A stretch of DNA of 26,231 nucleotides. It comes from SFLA01 sp045533895. GTDB taxonomy: Bacteria > Bacillota > Clostridia > Oscillospirales > CAG-382. Numbering within the stretch: the first letter of the stretch is position 1; every line of letters starts with the position of its first letter. The notes beneath the pieces are model-generated. The model searched no databases and was not told the DNA's origin. It saw only the letters and a list, made by a program, of their open reading frames with translations. A program made the position numbers and the translations under genes. Positions 22,676-26,231 of the stretch are shown one piece after another. The stretch is taken from NCBI GenBank assembly GCA_045533895.1, contig JAZSIT010000047.1, forward strand, positions 1-26,231, read 5' to 3'.

Positions 22676-23867
22676 ATTCATCATTAAGCATTGTCATTCC
22701 GTTCCACGCATAGACGGCGGCGCCGATGGGGAGTACGCTTTCGTCAAAGGTTGCTTTTGGGTGGTGGACGGGGTAGGCGTATCCCTTTTCCTTTTCCCCT
22801 GCGGTCAATGACACCATTACCGACGGAACCTTTTCGCTTATATATGCAAAATCTTCGCTTCCGCCGCCACGTGCCACCCGTCCGTCAGGGCTTATCATAG
22901 CGGTGGTCAGCACCTTGTCCTTCCCCAAAAGCTCAAGTGTGTTTTTATATACATTTTCGGATATTTCCTTTTCGTTTATCATAGGCGGTGTGCCCGACGT
23001 AAAGATTGCTTCTGCGTTTCCTCTGTATGTCTGCGCTATACCGCAGCATATTTCTTTTATCCGTTTTTGTAGATATTCTCTTGTTTTTTCGCTGTACGAC
23101 CTTGCCGTGCCTTTTATTACCGCCGTGTCTGCAACAGCGTTTCCTGTGCTCCCCGCCTGAACATAGCCTATTGTTAACACCGTTTCCTCCCGCGCTTCGA
23201 TTTCGCGGGATTGTAGTATCTGCAGTCCGTTTATTATCTGGGCGGATATCATGAGCGCGTCCACTCCCTGCCAAGGGGCAGAACCGTGGCAGCCTTTTCC
23301 GTATATATTCACTGTAAAATGGTCGCTGGCAGGCGCGCTCACTCCGGGTGAGGACACAATAACCGTGCCCGACGGTATCTCAACTCCCGTGATGACGTGG
23401 AGCATCATCGCCTTTTGAACGCCCTCCAGCACGCCGCTTTCTATCATGTCTTTTGCGCCCTCCAGTATTTCCTCCGCCGGCTGAAACATAAGGACTATCT
23501 TTCCGTTTAATTCCTTTTCCCGTTTTTTTAATAATTTTGCCGCACCCAACAGCATCGCGGTATGCATATCGTGTCCGCAGGCGTGCATATTTTCTTTCGC
23601 TCGGTAGGGAAGCTCGGCTTCTTCTTTTATAGGCAATGCATCTGTGTCCGCCCGCAGCAAAACACACTTTTCACCCTTTCCGATCTCCGCCTTTACTCCG
23701 GATTTTCCGCATTCCTCGGGCGTATATCCCATCTCCCGCAGACGGGAGATTATATATGCTTTTGTTTTTGGTGTATCAAACCCCGTCTCGGCATTTTGGT
23801 GGATATACCGTCTGTGGGCAATTATTTCGTCTTCAATATTTTTTGCGTCTTCAAATATGCTTTTCAT
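22674..23867 (-). CDS. M20D family amidohydrolase / metallopeptidase
   Basis: A cytosolic zinc or manganese hydrolase of 397 residues acting on amide bonds of N-acyl amino acids or small peptides (hippurate hydrolase/AbgA-like group). Metal ligands are visible: Cys97 and His99 in MHACGHDMH, the Glu pair 132-133 in QPAEE, His157 in MLHV and a C-terminal His in VHHPKATFDE. RADTDALPI (72-80) and GSEDFAY complete the M20D pattern. The dimerisation domain with GKGCHGSAPWQGVDAL lies in the middle. No signal peptide is seen. The ATG has a modest ribosome binding site (GCAGG). It is transcribed divergently from the XRE regulator. Indole-acetyl or N-acetyl-diaminopimelate substrates are alternatives; I cannot tell. 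Confidence 0.92.
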   Translation of the reverse strand: MKSIFEDAKNIEDEIIAHRRYIHQNAETGFDTPKTKAYIISRLREMGYTPEECGKSGVKAEIGKGEKCVLLRADTDALPIKEEAELPYRAKENMHACGHDMHTAMLLGAAKLLKKREKELNGKIVLMFQPAEEILEGAKDMIESGVLEGVQKAMMLHVITGVEIPSGTVIVSSPGVSAPASDHFTVNIYGKGCHGSAPWQGVDALMISAQIINGLQILQSREIEAREETVLTIGYVQAGSTGNAVADTAVIKGTARSYSEKTREYLQKRIKEICCGIAQTYRGNAEAIFTSGTPPMINEKEISENVYKNTLELLGKDKVLTTAMISPDGRVARGGGSEDFAYISEKVPSVMVSLTAGEKEKGYAYPVHHPKATFDESVLPIGAAVYAWNGMTMLNDE

Positions 23868-23916
23868 TTTCTTACCTGCCTTTCATTGGAATTATTCCCG
23901 TAAAAACACAAAATAA

Positions 23917-23945
23917 TTGCTTTTTCAGACCATTTTTGGTACAAT
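23917..23945 (+). promoter_or_regulatory. Promoter of the XRE regulator
   Basis: TTGCTT (23917-23922) and TACAAT (23940-23945) with 17-base spacing and a TGG extension before the -10 box. The start would be near 23952, giving a leader of about 115 bases that includes both ACAACCGTTGGT repeats. Confidence 0.65.
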
Positions 23946-24001
23946 ACAACCGTTGGTTTATATAAAACTATCTGTTTGGTTTACCTGCAACAACCGTTGG
24001 T
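23946..24001. promoter_or_regulatory. Two direct 12-bp operator candidates
   Basis: ACAACCGTTGGT occurs exactly at 23946-23957 and 23990-24001. Each contains the odd palindrome CAAC-C-GTTG, as expected for a dimeric HTH protein. The copies are 44 bp apart, about four helical turns. The first abuts the -10 box and covers the predicted start. Autoregulation by the XRE protein is the natural inference. Confidence 0.6.
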
Positions 24002-24050
24002 CGCTGTTATTTTGCGGTTTGTGGCTGTAGAATAGACACATACCAAACAG
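23972..24050 (+). promoter_or_regulatory. Long-range leader stem ahead of the XRE gene
   Basis: CTGTTTGGT (23972-23980) and ACCAAACAG (24042-24050) are exact 9-base complements; the second arm directly precedes the GAAAGGAAAA ribosome binding region. In the leader RNA they could pair over a 61-base loop. Effect on translation is inferred. Confidence 0.4.
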
Positions 24051-24067
24051 GAAAGGAAAAAACTAAA

Positions 24068-24565
24068 ATGAAAAATACACTCGGTCAACGAATAGCATCC
24101 CTTCGTAAAGAAAAAGGTCTTACTCAGGAGGAGCTTGCAACCTCTATGGGAGTTTCAGCACAGGCAGTAAGCAAATGGGAAAACGATATTTCCTGCCCCG
24201 ATATAATGCTGCTTCCTCAGCTTGCAGGTATTCTCGGCGTCACCACGGATACACTTCTTTCCGGCGAGAAAGAGCCCGTTGTCGCTGTTGTGCCCGAAGA
24301 ACAGCGCAAGGATATGGACAAAATGATGCTCCGTGTCAGAGTCAATTCTTACAGAGGAGATAAGGTTAACGTAAACCTGCCCGTGTCGCTCATAAAGGTG
24401 CTTATAGAAAGCGGAGTTCCTATGGACAATTTCGGCATAGAAGCAGGCGTTGCACAAAAGATTGATTTTGAAAAGATATTCAATCTCATAGATAAAGGCG
24501 TCATCGGTAAGCTGGTGGAGGTAAACTCCGCAGACGGCGATACTGTAGAAGTATTTGTGGAATAA
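24068..24565 (+). CDS. XRE-family regulator with C-terminal SHOCT-like domain
   Basis: A predicted DNA-binding regulator of 165 residues. An N-terminal XRE helix-turn-helix (about 4-60) contains LRKEKGLTQEELATSMGVS and AVSKWENDISCPDI. A linker follows, then a small C-terminal domain beginning MLRVRVNSYRGDKVNVNLPVS and ending LVEVNSADGDTVEVFVE. This beta-hairpin plus helices unit resembles the SHOCT-like domain of YvlB/LiaX-type proteins; the assignment is from memory and moderately sure. The start has AGGAAAGG upstream. The gene overlaps the next small gene by one base (TAATG). Repeated operator-like sites in its promoter suggest autoregulation. The divergent peptidase could be a target. Confidence 0.88.
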   Translation: MKNTLGQRIASLRKEKGLTQEELATSMGVSAQAVSKWENDISCPDIMLLPQLAGILGVTTDTLLSGEKEPVVAVVPEEQRKDMDKMMLRVRVNSYRGDKVNVNLPVSLIKVLIESGVPMDNFGIEAGVAQKIDFEKIFNLIDKGVIGKLVEVNSADGDTVEVFVE

Positions 24566-24825
24566 TGAAGATAAAAATACGTTCTGCTTCCCATAAGCTT
24601 TCTCTTTGGCTTCCTTCGTGTCTGATCTTCAATCCCATAACCGCCACTCTTGCAGGAAGTAAGATAATACATAAGATTTTTGACGGGGAAGGGGAAAAGA
24701 CCATTTCGCCCAAGGCGTGCCGCGCCCTTTTCCGCGAGATAAACCGATGCCGTCGCAAACATAAAAAATGGACTTTGGTGGATGTCCGCGCCTCCGACGG
24801 CACGGAAGTGAATGTAAGATTGTAA
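24565..24825 (+). CDS. Small protein resembling the regulator's C-terminal domain
   Basis: An 86-residue basic protein, start ATG overlapping the XRE stop by one base, so translation is probably coupled. No ribosome binding site of its own is evident. It lines up with the regulator's C-terminal domain: IKIRSASHKLSLWLPSCLI against LRVRVNSYRGDKVNVNLPVSLI at the start, and LVDVRASDGTEVNVRL against LVEVNSADGDTVEVFVE at the end. A hydrophobic middle (NPITATLAGSKII) and a basic stretch (REINRCRRKHKKW) lie between. It may interact with the regulator through the shared fold, as partner or modulator. No known function. Confidence 0.75.
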   Translation: MKIKIRSASHKLSLWLPSCLIFNPITATLAGSKIIHKIFDGEGEKTISPKACRALFREINRCRRKHKKWTLVDVRASDGTEVNVRL

Positions 24826-24834
24826 ATTGATAAA

Positions 24835-24865
24835 CAAAAAAGGGCTGAGGCTTCAGCCCTTTTTC
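24835..24865. terminator. Bidirectional terminator between convergent genes
   Basis: AGGGCTGA (24841-24848), loop GGCT and TCAGCCCT (24853-24860), flanked by A-run and T-run so that both strands show a stem followed by U residues. It serves the XRE/small-protein unit on the plus strand and the membrane protein gene on the minus strand. Confidence 0.9.
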
Positions 24866-24875
24866 TTTATACTCT

Positions 24876-26081
24876 TTATATGTACTTATACAGATTTTTA
24901 TTTCTGGCGCCGTCGATACATTCGCGCTCCAGCGCGTTGATAAATCCCGTTCCGGCAAACAGCTTGTAATCTCCTATAATCTCGCCGTTATCCATTTCAA
25001 ATATTTTGCCTGCCTTGTTCATCTGAACGAATCTCGGCACGGGCACTACGATAAGCACCTTATCATTCTCGCTGTCATAACCGAAATTAAATTTCTTAAC
25101 GTAACGGAATATCTCTATTCTCGCACCCTTTCTGCCGATGCTCAGGGTGTGGATATACTCTCCCGTGCCGTTTTCATACAACAGCATGGGCACGTTCTTT
25201 CTCATACCGCACATCAGCTTGCAGGAATACGTCTTTCTATCTGTTTTAACGGTAAAGCTTTCTCCCGCATAAGGGCTGAACAACGAGCTGTAAGGCACCT
25301 TTATGTCGGACAAGGTGTAGCCCTTGTCTTTACAGGATTTTTCAAGCTGCTTTATAAATGCTTTGCGCTTTACAAGACCGCGCACCGCTCTCACCGCAGG
25401 GGGTATGATAATTATTCCGCATATAACGCAGACTATGGTAATAATCGTATTCTTGCTGAACACACCGCTGCTTCCGAGACTTGCAAATATATTTCCCACA
25501 CCGCTGAAATAAGGAAACACCATTGTGAGTACCACACCGCCCATGGAATATACGCCGGCGATAATTGCAACTTCCTCAATATACGCCACGGTGGAATATC
25601 CTTTTTTCTTGGTGGTGCCTTTTTCCCAATCCTTTATAGCTGTAAAGGTCGCGGCAACGCCCAGCAAAACAAACAGAGGCACGCAGAAAGCCAATATCTT
25701 CAACTTGGATAATATATCCGTTTTTCCGCCTGCAAAAGCAACGGTAAACGCCTTGAGAGGAACAACGGTAAACAACGCGGATGTAAACAGAGCAACCGTC
25801 CAGAACTCGCATTTTTTGAACACGAACCCAAGCTTTTCCTTAAAGCTCATTCCGCCCTTTTCAAGGTAGGGAATGCGCAAATCGGCGTCATATTTTACCG
25901 TCTGCTTAAACAACGAATAATAGCTGAAAAACGCCACCGCCGCTATCAGATAGCAGGTGGTGCTTGTATAATAATCTGCGATTTTGGTGAAGAAGGATAT
26001 CTGATATATCACTACGGTAATAATAAGCGGTATTAACGATATAACTGCCGTTTTTTGGGCGGTTTTTGCAAACTTCTTCAT
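24876..26081 (-). CDS. Polytopic membrane protein of unknown function
   Basis: A 401-residue protein that I do not recognise. It has about six hydrophobic segments in the N-terminal 240 residues (near 11-30, 41-60, 94-112, 127-147, 171-191 and 215-235). A hydrophilic C-terminal domain of about 160 residues begins at VRGLVKRKAF and is rich in beta-type stretches such as ESFTVKTDRKTYSCKL and DKVLIVVPVPRFVQM. No nucleotide-binding loop or catalytic signature is seen. The start has AAAAGGAG upstream. It lies 15 bases after the stop of a lysA-like gene on the same strand, so the two are likely co-transcribed, although a functional link is not evident. Confidence 0.85.
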   Translation of the reverse strand: MKKFAKTAQKTAVISLIPLIITVVIYQISFFTKIADYYTSTTCYLIAAVAFFSYYSLFKQTVKYDADLRIPYLEKGGMSFKEKLGFVFKKCEFWTVALFTSALFTVVPLKAFTVAFAGGKTDILSKLKILAFCVPLFVLLGVAATFTAIKDWEKGTTKKKGYSTVAYIEEVAIIAGVYSMGGVVLTMVFPYFSGVGNIFASLGSSGVFSKNTIITIVCVICGIIIIPPAVRAVRGLVKRKAFIKQLEKSCKDKGYTLSDIKVPYSSLFSPYAGESFTVKTDRKTYSCKLMCGMRKNVPMLLYENGTGEYIHTLSIGRKGARIEIFRYVKKFNFGYDSENDKVLIVVPVPRFVQMNKAGKIFEMDNGEIIGDYKLFAGTGFINALERECIDGARNKNLYKYI

Positions 26082-26096
26082 CGCACCTTACTCCTT

Positions 26097-26231
26097 TTAT
26101 ATAATATCGTTCTTAATTATATCCTCGTAGGTCTCGCGCTTTATTATAATTTTCTTTTCGCTTCCTCTCACCGCAACCATTGCGGGACGGGGAATACGGT
26201 TATAGTTGCTCGCCATAGAATAGTTGTATGC
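26097..26231 (-). CDS. lysA: Partial diaminopimelate decarboxylase-like gene (3' end)
   Basis: Only the last 44 codons and the stop are in the window. The reading frame gives YNYSMASNYNRIPRPAMVAV and then KKIIIKRETYEDIIKND. This is the C-terminal pattern of diaminopimelate decarboxylase, where SMASNYN contributes to the PLP/substrate site. That enzyme makes lysine from meso-diaminopimelate. The call rests on this short motif; other fold III decarboxylases share parts of it. It is upstream of, and probably co-transcribed with, the membrane protein gene. Confidence 0.75.
   Translation of the reverse strand, partial: AYNYSMASNYNRIPRPAMVAVRGSEKKIIIKRETYEDIIKNDII

Overview
The window looks like a chromosomal stretch of an anaerobic, probably gut-type Clostridia member (Bacillota). 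The evidence is a SipW/TasA-like secretion pair, formate-tetrahydrofolate ligase inside a purine operon, a ZTP riboswitch, strong AGGAGG-type ribosome binding sites, moderate GC and AT-rich intergenic regions. I cannot name a genus from the sequence alone.

Layout. (1) 1-2356: a minus-strand operon for a SipW-type signal peptidase, a small TasA-like exported protein and, cut by the window edge, a single-pass membrane protein. Its 450-bp upstream region is packed with inverted repeats. It holds two outward-facing promoters, repeated 12-bp sites and a terminator, and a stand-alone tyrosine recombinase gene (2357-3196) lies next to it. This is the most unusual part of the window: it may be a phase-variable promoter switch, or its remnant, for the fibre operon. 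(2) 3281-17345: one minus-strand purine operon of about 14 kb, purE-purF-purM-purN-purO-purB-AICARFT(purH)-purD-purL-fhs. A ZTP (pfl) riboswitch precedes purE and an intrinsic terminator follows fhs. PurH is split into a stand-alone AICAR transformylase and an archaeal-type PurO cyclohydrolase. PurL is the long form with a fused glutaminase domain. PurF keeps the PRPP loop and likely Fe-S cysteines but lacks the N-terminal catalytic cysteine of glutamine amidotransferases. purC, purK and purA are not in the window. (3) 17533-22484: a divergent plus-strand branched-chain amino acid ABC importer, livK-livH-livM-livG-livF, with its own promoter, a hairpin after livK and two terminators. (4) 22485-26231: an M20D peptidase, a divergent XRE-type regulator with a translationally coupled small protein, a bidirectional terminator, a six-pass membrane protein of unknown function, and the 3' end of a lysA-like gene.

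How the parts work together. The purine operon makes IMP from PRPP, with two formyl transfers (PurN and AICARFT) that use 10-formyl-THF supplied by Fhs. The ZTP riboswitch senses the signal that builds up when 10-formyl-THF is short, so regulator, supplier and consumers share one transcript. The liv operon is an independent nutrient-import unit. The SipW operon exports a small fibre-type protein, and its promoter region is the best candidate for an undescribed regulatory system here. All calls rest on reading the sequence and remembered family motifs; no database search was run.
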